Shown here piece after piece: positions 10,937-23,127 of a stretch of 57,812 bases of DNA (its first letter is position 1; each line of letters begins with the position of its first letter). The notes under the pieces are model-generated. The model made no database searches and was not told where the DNA came from. It saw nothing but the letters and a program-made list of their open reading frames with translations. Origin of the DNA: Spinellus fusiger (taxonomy: Eukaryota; Mucoromycota; Mucoromycetes; Mucorales; Phycomycetaceae); NCBI GenBank assembly GCA_025094145.1, contig JALLLS010000135.1, positions 1 to 57,812 of the forward strand. The letters are read 5' to 3'. A program made the position numbers and the translations under genes.

Positions 10937-11695
10937 ATAAAACATAACATAAAAACAAAAGTAGGCCACTTCAGTGGGGAGGATGCTTAGTGCTTCCAAA
11001 TTATAAAGTGGTCCGACAAAAGTATATTTGTGTTGCAGAAGAACATTGTTGTTTTGAGATTTTATGTCTTTCTTCCTTAATACCTCTATCTATTGGCCCC
11101 TACAGTTAGACAATTCATCCCAACAAAATATCAAAATAAAATCAAATACACAATTCTCCAGCTGAAAGTAGTTGAAGATTGTCCTGAAATTAAAGTGAGA
11201 TAACATCTTATGGCTTTGCTTTTACTCCCATTGCCCATATAAGACGGATATAATTGACTATTATGAATACCATAGATGACCCACATTCAATACTGGTATT
11301 TGTAAATATAGCTACATTGAACAATAGTGTATGTTATTGAGGTTAATAAATGAGAGTTTAAAGGGCATCTATAAGGAATAGAATATAGTATTGTAAGCAC
11401 TACTTATTAATATTAACATACATTGGCTTGTTCTTGTCATCATTTACAATGCACAATGGTATTTTGAATTATTATACCACTCAGTGCTACTTTGCACATA
11501 CTACATCAGGAAGTATTTATATGTGTTAATAGACAGCTAGATAGCTTATCTATTTACAAAGACACCAATTAATGTTATTGCAATATATTGTTTCTTGACC
11601 ATAGTAATATATATTTTTTTATGATAGAAGGATAGTTGGCAGATTGCTATTCCTTAACTTCTTGTTTTTGACATATTCAAATCAATCTAGTGTAT
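10937..11695. other. No gene seen; one stray Tc1-type terminal repeat
   Basis: AT-rich DNA downstream of the AT-hook gene. The only recognisable element is the solitary TIR-like sequence at about 11002-11022, which matches the left end of the family-C Tc1 element. Confidence 0.5.
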
Positions 11696-12633
11696 TCAAA
11701 AAATGCCTTTGATTGATACAACTCGTTTTTTTCCTGTGCCATGGACAATTATCTGTTGGGTAGTTGATAATGGAGTAACGCAATATCCTACTTATGCATT
11801 AGGCCAGATTAATGATAAAGTAAATAATCAGACTTACCGGTGGCTTTTGGTGTTGAAACAGAATGACATTGGTTATCCCCTAGTGTCTCCCTTTCTCCTA
11901 AAGTTTTTAATGGCTCGTCTCGCCAATGCATATCATCATTCTTATCTGGTTGACTGATAGTGCTGCCTTCTGTCAATCGACCAGAGTTTCTTATTGCCAA
12001 TTTCAATGGTTTGGTGGTTGCATTTCTGAGTTGAGATATTCTTTTCAAACCCTCTGATAATGAGATGACAACAACAGGTAGAGGTATCTTGAATTTCTGT
12101 GCCTCAGGAATAATTTTTCTGGGTCTTCCTCTGCCTCTTTTTATGGGGATAGGTTTCTTGTCAGAGCTCTCTACTACAGGAGGAGTGTAATGGTCAAGTT
12201 CTTCTACAGGCAGTCGTGAAGGCTTATTTGACAGGCTCAGCTTATGAGGAGGAAGAGCAAGAGGATGCGGCCGAGGACGAGGGTTTATGTTTAAACGGCA
12301 AGGGTTATGCTTGTCTGGTATTTGTGATTTCCCTCTATTAAGAAGTAAATCCTCCTTTCTATACTGTTCCAAAAGCTGAATCAATGAGGGATCATTATTC
12401 ATTCTCATGCTCCATGCTATGCCATGAGTGGGGTGATGTTGAAAGCCACACATGTACCAGCGTAATGACTTGTATGAGTTACTTTGTCTTTTGTGCTTGA
12501 TATACTTAATCATTTGTTTGAGGCTGATAGGAAATGGGTCTTCATCATTGATCTTATTTGCATAGCGTATGTAGGTTTCGCTAACACGCTTCCAGGCAGG
12601 TATAATCTCTTTTTTATTCGTTTCTTTTGGCAT
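11696..12633 (-). CDS. AT-hook protein with a possible recombinase-type N-terminal domain
   Basis: Proposed structure: exon 1 12633-11838, exon 2 11787-11696, giving 295 residues. Exon 1 ends ACCG before GTAAGT. The intron contains CTAAT and ends in TAG, and exon 2 stays in frame to TGA, so the stop met by simple reading at 11809 is inside the intron. Residues 10-100 (IPAWKRVSETYIRYANKI onward, with SYKSLRWYMCG) loosely resemble the SAM-like core-binding domain of tyrosine recombinases. A proline-rich linker follows, then a clean AT-hook, KRGRGRPRK, at about 165-173, for minor-groove binding at AT tracts. No catalytic recombinase domain follows. Probably a nuclear DNA-binding protein; the recombinase likeness is weak. 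Confidence 0.6.
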
Positions 12634-13470
12634 GCTTTGCAAGTAAAAGCTCTTTTTCCACTTTTATATACTGGTAAGAGTCTTGTTACTTTTAATGATA
12701 GTATATACTATTAACTAGTATATACAAGTCCTTATTCAAATGTATATTATGACGGGAGTGGCAGAGGGAGTGGAGAGCAGAAGTAGTATTAAGAGAAAAA
12801 GAATATTCTCAGTCACTGCCATTCTGAATACAATAATAAATGTGAAGATCATATTTTTGTGTTCCTGTAGCATGAGAATCCGAACTCATTCATTCTACTG
12901 CTACTATTAGCACCGTGAAATAAGGCAGTACGACTTATCTACCTACCTAGACGTCTTTAGAAGTGATCAATGAATCGATTGTCCATAAGAATCCAACAAT
13001 TTCACTATAGCAGATCTAATAAACACTTATATAACCGGTAGTCAACCACTTTAATAATAATAAAGACGTTCATTCAATAGATAACCGGTGTTCTATGATC
13101 AGGCATTAGTAGTAAGTAAAGACTAGTACTTGTGTTTGTCCTGTTATCTTTGTGTTCTTCTTCATTGCTGGTTTGTCAGTGTACCTTCCTTCTGTCATTG
13201 CTCCCTCAGTCACTAGTACACCCTACACATTCTCTACTTCTCGGCAGTATTACACACCTTATTTTTCTTCCCTATAACTCGCACTCACCAAGATATTCCC
13301 ATATCTTCACCTGCATTCACACGCTATAGTCAGTGGCCAACCTTCAAATCGCCTAACTGTATACTACCACCATAACTACTAATACTACTACCAGACAATT
13401 CTTTTCTTCTGATCAGGTCATAAAACGTGTTTTATTTTGCTAATAGAGATTAAAAGATAATAACAGAGGC
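12634..13470. other. Intergenic region between the AT-hook and LTA4H-type genes
   Basis: Upstream of the AT-hook gene and downstream of the peptidase gene, both on the minus strand. About 12640-13440 shows no domain-bearing ORF. A TATATACTATTAACTAGTATA-type near-palindrome lies at about 12701-12725, within 100 bp upstream of the AT-hook start, and could be part of its promoter. Confidence 0.45.
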
Positions 13471-15647
13471 TTAACGAAGACCAATGTCCTTCTCAATAAG
13501 TTGAGCAGCAATAGGATGGTAAAAGTCCTTGTGTGCCAAGTAAGTATCAATGGCCAATTGTTTACCATTCTTTGCGCTGTGCAAAAGACGGTAAAGAGAA
13601 CGAACAAACTTCATACGGCCCTGCTGGCTAATGAACTCAACCAAGTGAGGATAGATGGGCTCATAGCTAGATATAACGCAGACCTGCTGCCATCTAAATC
13701 GAATATCAGCGTTGCGAATAGGGGTCATTTGGTAAAGAGCGTCCATCTTTTCAATAAGAGGGTGAGGAAGAGGTTCACAATCTGACAAACGCTCAAGGAA
13801 CACAACTAAAAAAACAGTGTTAGCAAATAGGAGAATGAGATGTAAACCTGGACTTACTTTTCTGAGTAGCACTAAGGGCTTCAATGTCCTTGGGACTGAA
13901 TTGATCCAAGTCTTGGGTGTGGCGAGCCTCATCCCAACGTCTGGCAAGATCATAACAAGCATCTGCCAAGGTTGTGTCGAATTGAGGATCCACAGGAGGC
14001 ATACCAGGAGTCTTGATCCAGAGATCCAAGTCAACAGCATTGAGCTTATCAATGGCTTCCTGACCATGGTGCTCACCCATGTATTCATAAAGATGTGCTT
14101 TCCAGTCATCAGTAGTGATGGACTTTGATGCAAATCGCTGGACATGGGCCTTCATGTAGGGCTCAAATACAGCAGGACCTCCCAACACCTTCTCAAGATG
14201 GTACAAAAGGTTGAAGCCCTTTTCTGTTCTTGTCAGTTCAACTGTCTCCTATGCATGCAACTTACCATAAGGTACGGAGCTGAAGTAGTCATCAGGATCA
14301 ATGCCACTGCTAAGATCAGGCATAAGAATGGTGGCGGGTGAATCAACACCAAACAACTCGACACTCTCTTTCAAAGCCTTCCAGCCTATTCTCCTTGTGC
14401 ATCAGTTATCCTGTACATATAGTTAAGGAAAGCTTACCAATAATAGAGCTAAACTGACGCTCAGCTTCACCATGAAGACGAGCACCAATCTTACGCTCAA
14501 CAAACACAGTCCAGCCTTCGTTCAACCAAAAGTGCTCCCAGTTCTGAGTAGTCACCAAGTTGCCCATCCAGCTGTGTGAGATTTCATGAGCTACTACATC
14601 CACAGCACTCTTGTCACCAGCCAACAAGGTAGGAGTGACGAATGTAAGGCAAGGATTCTAACACTATGTATGAGTACTCTACATTTGCTTCTATTAGAGC
14701 CCTACCTCCATACCACCGTAAGGGAAAGAAGGAGGCAACACCAGCAGATCATAACGACCCCACTCATAAGGTGTCAAGAGTTCCTCACCAATGCAGATGA
14801 AGCGCTCAGTGTCATCGAATTCCCATGCTGCCTGCTCCACCATCTCAGGCTCACACCACACTGTGCTACGGGGACCAATCTCACGCTTATCAAGGTTACC
14901 GGCGGCAATGGCAATAAGGTAGGTAGGAATAGTAGTGTTTTGTTTGAAATGATAGACATTCTTCTCGCCCTTTTCAGTATGGGTGTTCAAGGCAGACATC
15001 ACCACTTGAAGAGGAGAAGTGACAGCAGCAGAGTAAGTAAGTTTGATAGAAGGTGAGTCTTGGCAAGGCACAAGAGCACGAGCATGGATCTATGCATGAA
15101 TCAGCACTATGCAATAGCATATCAAAAACACCTACAGCCTGGCACTGGGAGAAAAGGTAAGGGTGGTTCTTTCCGAGTGTTTGTCTATGGTGTATAGTTA
15201 GACAGAGCTCACTTATGCATATAGACCCCTATAGACTTACTCAGGAGCCAAGAATTGAACAGATGTACATTTCTCTGTAGTAGAATACTCCACCTTAAGC
15301 TGCAGAGTATCTCCCTTGGACACTGGCTTTGGTAATTCAATTGTCAAGGCAGAACCAAGACTGACATGACGCTCAGACACAGAGAACTGTCTTTCTTAGT
15401 TATGTTCTATACATCATAAACTTACCTTGAGGTCTATATTATCCAAAGATATACGCTTGAGGTCAAGGTAACTAGTGTCCAACACCACTTGCTGGACATT
15501 GTCAGCCAAGATACTAAGATCCAACAGAACTTGACCACTAATAGTTTTTTTAGCAAAGTCAATAGACCAATCGAGGTGCAAATGGGTTGTCTTCACTTGG
15601 TGAAGGTTGGACAGACTGCTTGGATCTATGGAGGGAAATGAAGCCAT
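13471..15647 (-). CDS. LTA4H: Leukotriene A4 hydrolase / M1-family aminopeptidase
   Basis: Eight exons on the minus strand: 15647-15426, 15386-15241, 15184-15136, 15089-14706, 14657-14438, 14385-14266, 14223-13858, 13805-13471. Together they make 1842 nt and 613 residues, the usual family length. It is a zinc metallopeptidase that removes N-terminal residues and, in this subfamily, hydrolyses epoxides. The QCQA substrate motif is at about 136-139 and the exopeptidase motif GGMEN at 264-268. The zinc site is HEISH at 291-295 with the third ligand in LNEG at E314 (HEXXH-X18-E). The catalytic Tyr is Y380 (SSVPYEKG), followed by the C-terminal ARM-like domain. The position of human Tyr378 is Phe375 here. 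No signal peptide, so cytosolic (yeast counterpart Lap2). Every junction has GT and AG and family alignment supports each one. Confidence 0.95.
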
Positions 15648-17605
15648 GGTGTATAATCAGTGGCACTTGAACAATAACACGCCAAAGAAACACGCTTACT
15701 CGGGTTTTTCTCTTCCTTAGCAACCAGAAAAAAATGACTCGGGATAACTACTCTTTTTTATTTTTTTAGTTTATTATTTCTGTATTTGGGAATGTAATAA
15801 TGTCATCCAATGCTTTTTAGGACAACTGAGATAACACAAGGGTAGCACCTGGATCAGCTTGGAGACGCTACTGTGTCCAATGATACACACCAAGGTGTTC
15901 TTATGATATATAAGGGCATATCGCCAACTTAAATAATTGTGATGATGATGATAAGCTATATTATCTATTCTCAGTTTAAATAGTCCAGTTCCAAGAGAAT
16001 GTCTTTACTGTTGAAGCCTGAGACAGCACTACACAAAGAAATACAATTGAAGTTATTAGGAGTATGAATAAACTACTTGACATAGTTTGCCCTTGAGATG
16101 TCTTCACACCAGTTTTATCTCTTCTGATAGACTATGATTATATTCCATTTTATCTTAGAGACAATAGAATATGTCTAAAGTATAATGTAGCAGCGAGATT
16201 ACGATTCCAAAGCTTCAATGTCTTGTCCTTTATACAATCTTTGGTTGAACACCTTTGGTTTTAAATCGACGACATGACCCCAAAGATCAAGCATTTCACC
16301 CGCATGGCTATTGTTTTTTAAGATGTGGTAGTTGTGTATCTTTGTGATTTCATAAATAGATATTTGTTGAGTATTGGTTATTTTGGTTGGTGTAGGACGC
16401 ATATTGACAGTAGTTATATTTTAACAGGTCTATCTTCTCTCTTGTATCTTCTTTACTTTATTAATATCTTGCTGACTGTATAGCATCTTTAGTTAAGAGA
16501 AAATAGATAGAGATACAGTAATAAAGAGAAAATAAATAGCCTTTAACAACATCCTGTACACTGCTTAGTATATCTCTTCTCAGTGTGTCTTGGTTATACC
16601 ATATAGAATTCATACGACCTTTCTCAATGTTAGCATATATGTCTACTATACTGATAAAAAGGCTTTCCAAATAAATGCAAGTGATTTATTTTCCTGTACA
16701 TTAGCCTGAGGCAGTAGTATTTTATTGTGCTTATCTTGACATTTTGGTCATTGACTGAGCATGTATTTATATTCCAACCTAACTATCCTGTATATATATA
16801 TATATAAAAAGAAGTACATAGCTCATAGGATTATATGACTGATTCGACTCCCTCATTCTTTGGTCTTATCACATTGTCTCTAATTTCTGTCTGGTATCTA
16901 TCATTATTTGGACAGTTTGGAAGATTTTTGTGCAAATGACCATATCTACAACAGCTTGTATATTGCTGTCAGTTCCCTCGATATCAACCTCTATTTGCTC
17001 GTTCTGTTGGTTTGCAGAATTAAGAGAACAACTGTGATGAGTTCTTCAATAATTTCCTAACTCTGAACAGCTTGAGAAGTATATAATATGAATTGACATT
17101 TAAGCAACTTTGAAAAGAAGGGAAAAGAAGAGTACTAATATAGTTCTATATCTCTTCCTTATTTGCTCACTCAAGAAATACTTATGTCCGACAAAAAATA
17201 TATGACTTTTTTTTTTTTTTACGATTTGCTAACTGCTAAGGAGCTTTTTTTTAATATATATATAAGAAGATAAGAAGATGTAGACAATAATTTAAAGAAT
17301 AGCTATTCTAAATTTAGTGTTATTCCATGAAATTTTTATTATGAACATCTTTGACTGATAAATATACATTTATTTTTTAAAATAAAATAAAAATAAATAG
17401 TTGATTTTCCGTTTACTCATTTACTGACAATTTATTCATTTATAACAGCATCCTATATATCCTCAATAGATGGCCTCTCTTCATATTTGAGTCTTTCCAT
17501 TATTATGAGAAAAATTCTTCAAAATATCACAAGCGATCACTTGGTGTTTACAAATCATAATAGCAATCCTCTTCTGACCGAAGATGTTGACAGTGTATTC
17601 ATGTA
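15648..17605. other. Intergenic; possible exons of an unrecognised minus-strand gene (16402-15971)
   Basis: 15648-15760 is the LTA4H promoter region. On the minus strand, 16402-16199 is an open frame of 67 codons starting MRPTPTKITNTQQISIYEIT. At 16028-15971, GTGTAG precedes an open segment reading AVSGFNSKDILLELDYLN and a stop. Both have coding-like composition, and together they could be exons of a small gene, but I cannot find a donor that joins them. 16795-16806 is a TA microsatellite and 17204-17222 a T run. Nothing else recognisable. Confidence 0.35.
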
Positions 17606-18786
17606 CAGTATCAGTCAAAGTAATAATAATAATAATTCATTTTCCAATATCATTCTTGTATATGGAAATACTTATTACTTGTAATAAAACACACACATTA
17701 AACATATAGTAGAGACTTGAGAATTGGATGAAGTAAAAAAAAAAGGTCAACAGAATAATAAATAAATATTTATTGGGTGGAAACCCTTAGTATTTGGTGT
17801 TTCCACCCTTGATTTCTATCACAGCCCTACATATCCGATGCATGCTATTGATGAGGTTGTTGATAACCTCCTTGGGGATTTTGTCCCATTTTTGAACCAG
17901 GAGAGTCTTCAGATCCTGGAGAGTGCTTGCTGGTGTCATCTTCTTGCGAACTGCTCTGTCCAGCTTATCCCAAAGATACTCAATTAGGTTCAGATCAGGG
18001 CTTTGAGAGGGCCACCCCTCCACCATAGCAAGTCTACCAATACCTTAACCAGAAAAGGAATCCCACACCATCACTTCACTACTACCAAACTTCATCGTCG
18101 GATTGACATTCTTTGATAGCAGTCTTTTCTTCCTGCACACCACCCTGTTACGGCTGTTGTTGCTCATCAACTGGAATTTGGACTCATCGGATCAGATGAC
18201 CGCCTTCCGGTCTTCTTTCCAGTGGAGGTGGACCATGGCCCAGGCTTGTCTCAACTTCTTGTGGTTGTCGGTGAGAGCAAGCTTTCTGATCACCCTGCAA
18301 GAAGACAGGCCAATCTTTTTCATCTTTTTCTTAAATGTCCTCATGGACACTTGGGTGGCCATTCCTTGGTGAAGCTTCTTCATGCTCTGGAAAGAATCTC
18401 TTGCCGCCTCACGAGGAACCTCTCTCTTGTCTATCTCTGTCAGAATAGGCTTGCTCCCAGAGCTATTCCTTGATCTGAAACAGCCAGTTTCCCTGTACTT
18501 CTTCACGATAAGGCTGACAGCGGAATTACTGATGCCAAACATGGCTGCAATATCCGTTTGTCTGGTGCCATGTTGGGTGGCCTCGTGAACAATGAGTTGA
18601 AGAGTAAAATAATCAATATTCTTCTTTATGTTTCCAATAGGCTTGTTGTTTTTTCATTAGTGTTATATATAATAGATATTATAGTAGAAATAGAAGAAAT
18701 GAGGAATGTGAAAAATAAAAAGAATTTTTTTTAGCAAAATAAAAGTAGGAAAATAAAAATGTTTATATCATTTCTGCTCGGCACTA
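17606..18786 (-). mobile_element. Tc1 family-B element, degenerate transposase
   Basis: It starts CAGTATCAGTCAAAG after TA (17604-17605) and ends in CGGCACTA before TA (18787-18788), where CTATA replaces the expected CTGTA. The transposase on the minus strand (about 18660-17787) has several frameshifts and stops. Readable parts are an HTH (ISNSAVSLIVKKYRETGCFR) and a C-terminal part with WPSQSPDLNLIEYLWDKLDR, which carries the third catalytic residue E of the DDE triad. It belongs with the element at 36151: the same inner TIR pattern (TATTTTGCT then a T-rich run, ACATTCCTCATTTCTTC) and similar protein. A LINE-A fragment begins directly at its right end. Confidence 0.85.
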
Positions 18787-18788
18787 TA

Positions 18789-18875
18789 TTTTTTCAAAGT
18801 TCTCACAGGGTGGCTAATATGTCCAATGCGCGAATAATACCTACACCCAAGAAATAAAAAATACTTTGAACTGTA
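18789..18875 (+). mobile_element. LINE-A 3'-end fragment (87 bp) abutting a Tc1 terminus
   Basis: It contains the LINE-A terminal signature in order: TTCTCACAGGGTGGCTAATA, CAATGCGCGAATAATACC, AAATACTTTGAACTGTA. The 5' end is truncated exactly at the Tc1 right end. This is the shortest of the copies. No clear target duplication beyond the TA could be read. Confidence 0.8.
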
Positions 18876-19203
18876 GTAGAAATCTGCTCTATTCATTCAA
18901 TTGACTACCTCTTTTATACCTTTTCTAGGCAATAATTTTACTGACTATGATATGATAATTACATCCTAAAGATGTACTATCTTTTAGTCTGTCTGAATTC
19001 AACTGTTTGCCTTTCTATTTTCAGTTGGATTCTCCACTAAAGATGCTACTATACACAAAAAGAAAATGATATCAGGACAAAAGTGAGAATATTTTGCGGT
19101 CCAAAATATTTCAGTTTTCATGTTTCACCCAAAAATTTACCTGTGTTTTTTGGCTAAGTCAACATATTTATCAAAATACATATTTTTATTACAGAATTGA
19201 TAC
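18876..19203. other. No gene seen
   Basis: AT-rich sequence between the LINE-A fragment and the MULE relic. No recognisable feature. Confidence 0.5.
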
Positions 19204-20965
19204 TTATAAATCGTCGTTATTTAATAATGAGTCTGTATGAAGTTCATCATACTCTTCCAAGTCCAAAGAAGTGACTTCTACTCTAGGATATAAAATATTT
19301 AACAAATAAGATATATTTTTAAGAACTCACTCATAAATTTCATACCATCTTTTGCGTATCTTTTTTCAAATGATGTACCTTTTCCATAATGACTTTTCTA
19401 TTCTTTATTAATGGAATCCCATACTATACTCATTTATTACAGTCTTGGAAATCATAGAACCTCCAAAACAAACGCTTATAGTTACTTTTGTCTTAGTTTT
19501 TCCACACTCTTATCAGTGAAAGGTTCATCCATTATTTCGACCTGTCTTCTTAATATTTCTGTGTTGTGGTTTTCAATAAATCTATATCTCCTATGAAACT
19601 CCTTTTCTATTTCAATGTCGTTTTCCATTTGCTCTTCTGGATTCATAAATTCCTCAATACGCAGTTCATATATGGGAATAGGGAAATCAGGCAATCTGAA
19701 CCACTATTGTTAATTGAAATATGATCTAAGCAGAAAAGGCTGCTGAGAACTACACTTTTTTTTTTCAATTTTATGTGCGCAAGGTAATCCTAACGTGGCG
19801 GTAAACACACCTCTGCAGCGCTTCATTTCATGTCTTGGATCAGCGCTCAGTTGATGACGCTTGAACAAACAGAATTGATAATACACCTTACAAAGAGCAA
19901 AAGTAGAGATTTTCTAAATTAATTTTGAAAATATCTCAAACTTACAAAGTCTATTCAAATGTGTCAGTTGATTTTTCTGATTCTAAAGCAAGTTTTTGAA
20001 TTTTTTGACTTGAAAGATTATCAATGTGCTCAGATACAACATTCATATCCCCTGTGCTAGTTTTTATCTCTCGTTCCATAAGAGGTGTGTAGTTGAAGTG
20101 CAATATTTTGTTAGTCCAAGCAAATATAAATCTATTCAAACATATAGTTTTAGTTATTTTGAAAGAATTATTTTTCAAGTTAAATAAATGCAGGTAAACA
20201 AACCTTTCTTTGTAAATAAGCCATGTTGACTGTTTATACTGTATAGGGTTGCTTGGATCGTAAATCTCTCCACTACTGTTATTGCTCAGCTCTAACAGCT
20301 TATTTTTTTAACTATTTTAAACTTTCGTTATAGTTTATTTTTTCGAAGAATATCCAGTAAGAATACTCTATTCTCTTTGAATCTTGCCACTCATTTCTTT
20401 ATCAATCCCAGTAAAATATTTTACAAGGCTGGATAAAACATTCATAGATGGCCATCGACATAGTAGATGGGTAACCTGGGGAAAAACTTCTTTCGAGGCA
20501 TTCGTCAGTACCAGCTCACGATCTGTTACCACAACTTTGGGATAATTCTTCTCATAAAAGCAAAAGCGTTTCATTTGGCTTAAAATCCAAGTGTAATCAG
20601 CCATTTCATCGTCTCTGATAAAAAAACACAGATAATGAATGTAATATTCGAGTTTGTGATACCAACTACTTGTGCTATTGGAATTTTTTAATGATTTGTT
20701 TTGTATGTAGCATCAATTGCAAGAACGATTGAGTATCTTTCAAAAAGCTTCAGAGTCTTTGTATACACCAAGAGATTTTCCAGACATTTAAGCAGTAATA
20801 CAAACTTCCCTTTACGTGGGTCCCAAAAACACACCTTTTTATGAAATGATGATTAAAATCAAAAGATTTGAGGATATCTAAATATTCATTTCCTTTAGTT
20901 GAAGCCAAAGACGACAAGAGAAAAATATCAGTGACCGAGTTATAATTCTGGGGTGATTCTGATTC
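19204..20965 (-). pseudogene. MULE-type transposase relic (FAR1-like)
   Basis: Read on the minus strand from 20965. A segment with STKGNEYLDILKSFDFN and KISWCIQ is followed by VLAIDATYKTNH, an in-frame stop, and IPIAQVVGITNS. Next comes MADYTWILSQMKRFCF (20604 onward), VVVTDRELVLTNA, and THLLCRWP at about 20470. The pattern D-x-T-Y-K-T, YTW, VTDRE-LxxMNA, LLCRWH is the MULE/FAR1-type DDE transposase core. The downstream pieces 20178-19951, 19694-19482 (acidic, PIPIYELRIEEFMNPEEQ) and a last segment ending at TAA 19206-19204 look like C-terminal exons. The internal stop and its interruption upstream by a Tc1 insertion at 20966 mark it as inactive. Confidence 0.7.
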
Positions 20966-20967
20966 TA

Positions 20968-22304
20968 CAGTAGGATTCAAGAAAACAAGGGATATTTTTT
21001 TACATTCCGGTATACTTATGTAATAGGAAGTACTTATTGCTTTTAATAAAACACACACATTAAACACACATTAGAGACTTGAGAATTGGATGAAGTAAAA
21101 AAAAAGGTCAACAGAATAATAAATAAATATTTATTGGGTGGAAGCCTGTAGTATTTGATGTTTTCATCTTTGGCCTTAATCACAGCCTAACATTTCCGTC
21201 CCATGCTGGCAATGAGGGTGTCTGTGGTATCCTTAGGAATTCTCTCTCATTCTTCTAGCAAGAGTACCTCCAAATCCTGAAGAGTACTTGTTGAGGTTAT
21301 CCTTTTTCTTATTGCCCTGTCAAGCTCCTCCCGTAAATGCTCTATTGGATTGAGGTCGGGTCTTTGTGAGAGCCACCCCTTCATAGTGACAATGCTTTCT
21401 TGTGCCTTCCACAACCTGGAATCTTTACTCTTGTGGCAGCTGGCATTGTTCTATTGAAGAACACAATACACCTCTGGATTCAGTGCCTTGAGTCATGTCA
21501 TCTCAGGGCAGTAGTTGTACTTTAAGAGCTCAATGTATCTTCTACTGTCAATACTGCCCTTTACAGGTGCCATCTTTACAACACCTTCACTAGAGAAAGA
21601 ACCCCACACCATTAAACTACCACCTCCAAACTTCATTTTTGGCTTGAAATTCTTTGGGAGCAGTCTCTTCTTTTTTTTTGTACCTCTCTGTTGCGACTGT
21701 TGGTCCTCATCAGCTGGTATTCTGACCCATCGGACCATATGACTGTATTCCAGTTCTCTTTTGTCCAGTAAAGATTGGTCTTAGACCAAGCAAGCTTCAA
21801 CTTCTTGTGCTTATTGGTGAGATAAGGTTTTATGATTACCCTGCAAGAAAACAGGCCAATCCTCTTTATTATTTTTCTAAAAGTGTTCATGGACACTTTG
21901 GTGGTCATCTGCTTGCAAAGCTGATTCATTGTCTGGAATGAATCTCTTATCTATTCAGATGCAACCTCTCTCTCGTCTCTCAAACTAAGAATGGGCTTAA
22001 TCCTAGTGCTTTTTTTGGCCTTGAAGCAGTCAGTTTCCCTGTATCTCTTTACGATACGGAAAATTGACTGTACATTAACTCTAAACCTAACGGAAATGGC
22101 AACATGGTTAGTCCCATTTACATCGGGGGAATTCATCAATATTTTTTTCTTGTTTCCAAGAGGTATCATGGGTTGTTCATTGGTGTTAGATGAGGTAGAC
22201 ATTATAGTGAAAAAGCGATAAATGAAGAATATTTAATAAAAAATTTTCAAGGGTAAAACTATTGACTGTGTTTGACATATTCCTTATCTTTTTGAACCCC
22301 GCTG
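20968..22304 (-). mobile_element. Tc1 family-A element, degenerate transposase
   Basis: The left end TACAGTAGGATTCAAG (TA at 20966-20967) and the right end CCCCGCTGTA (TA at 22305-22306) match the copy at 48961-50298 in TIR and gene. The minus-strand transposase (about 22202-21150) is split into frames. It shows an N-terminal HTH (NVQSIFRIVKRYRETDCFKA), a central part with NTVIWSDGSEYQL (first catalytic Asp kept), FGGGSLMVWGSFS, and degraded C-terminal sequence. It inserted into the MULE gene. A LINE-A fragment starts at its right terminus. Confidence 0.88.
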
Positions 22305-22306
22305 TA

Positions 22307-23127
22307 TTTTTTGTCCCTTGCCAATGTGGCCACCCATCAGCCAATCGGGACCACTACCTTACATGCACATTTGTTGATCATGAACGCTCTATGTTCTTGT
22401 TCTTCCTAGTTCCTGTCCCACCACAAGACGTTCATCCCATTGATTATTGTCTAAATCTTCTGCCGCGCACGGTTAAGTCTTTTGTTAAATGGCGAGATCT
22501 CTGGCCCAGTTTGTTAATGCTGCTGCAAGCCATTTATCGAGCCACGTCTACTTGAGAAGTTAAGGTAGAGCCATCAGCTGGTAGCTTGCTCATTGAGGCT
22601 GCTGATGGGTGTGTTGAGCGGGAACGCCAAAGCCGCCATAGAGTGCAAAGACTCCTTCAGCAACAGACACTGTGTCCTCACTTTTTCCTCAGATCTCTCT
22701 TCTACACACCCATTCCTAACCTGTTTAGCAAAGCCGGAAGCTGCTAGTGCAGTTGTTACATATATTCTTAGGATTGTCCGAGTTGTTCTAAGTATCCTTC
22801 GTTGGATTTCGAATCGCCACAGGATGACAGTTATCTTTTTGGTGTTCTTGTTTCCTTGCTGAATTTATGGCCTTTTTGGATATCTATTCATAACTCTCAT
22901 TTTACCATCATTTCCCATTTTTCATCATTTTTTCCCTCATGTGAGATTTTATATTCTCTTTTCTTTCTGTTTCCTCCCTCTTTGCATTCATTTTTTCACT
23001 TTTGTATTTGAAGTGGTTCTATGTTTATTCTTTTTTTTTTCTCAAAAGTTCTCATAAGGTGGATAAAATGCCCAATGCGCGAATAGCAACCAACGCCCAA
23101 AAATAAAAAAAAATACTTTGAACTGTA
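22307..23127 (+). mobile_element. LINE-A 5'-truncated copy at a Tc1 terminus, with target duplication
   Basis: It encodes the ORF2 C-terminus (CQCGHPSANRDHYLTC zinc module, then PIDYCLNLLPRTVKSFVKW), then the 3' UTR ending AAATACTTTGAACTGTA at 23127. The sequence TATTTTTTGTC occurs at the 5' junction (22305-22315) and directly after the 3' end (23126-23136). The duplication therefore starts at the TA of the Tc1 element. The reading frame of the retained part is mostly open. Confidence 0.88.

Noticed and set aside
10937..11030. Complete Tc1 element around the HTH fragment at 10.5 kb
   Set aside because: Only one TIR-like sequence (about 11002) is visible, and no partner lies at a sensible distance on the left, so element borders cannot be drawn.
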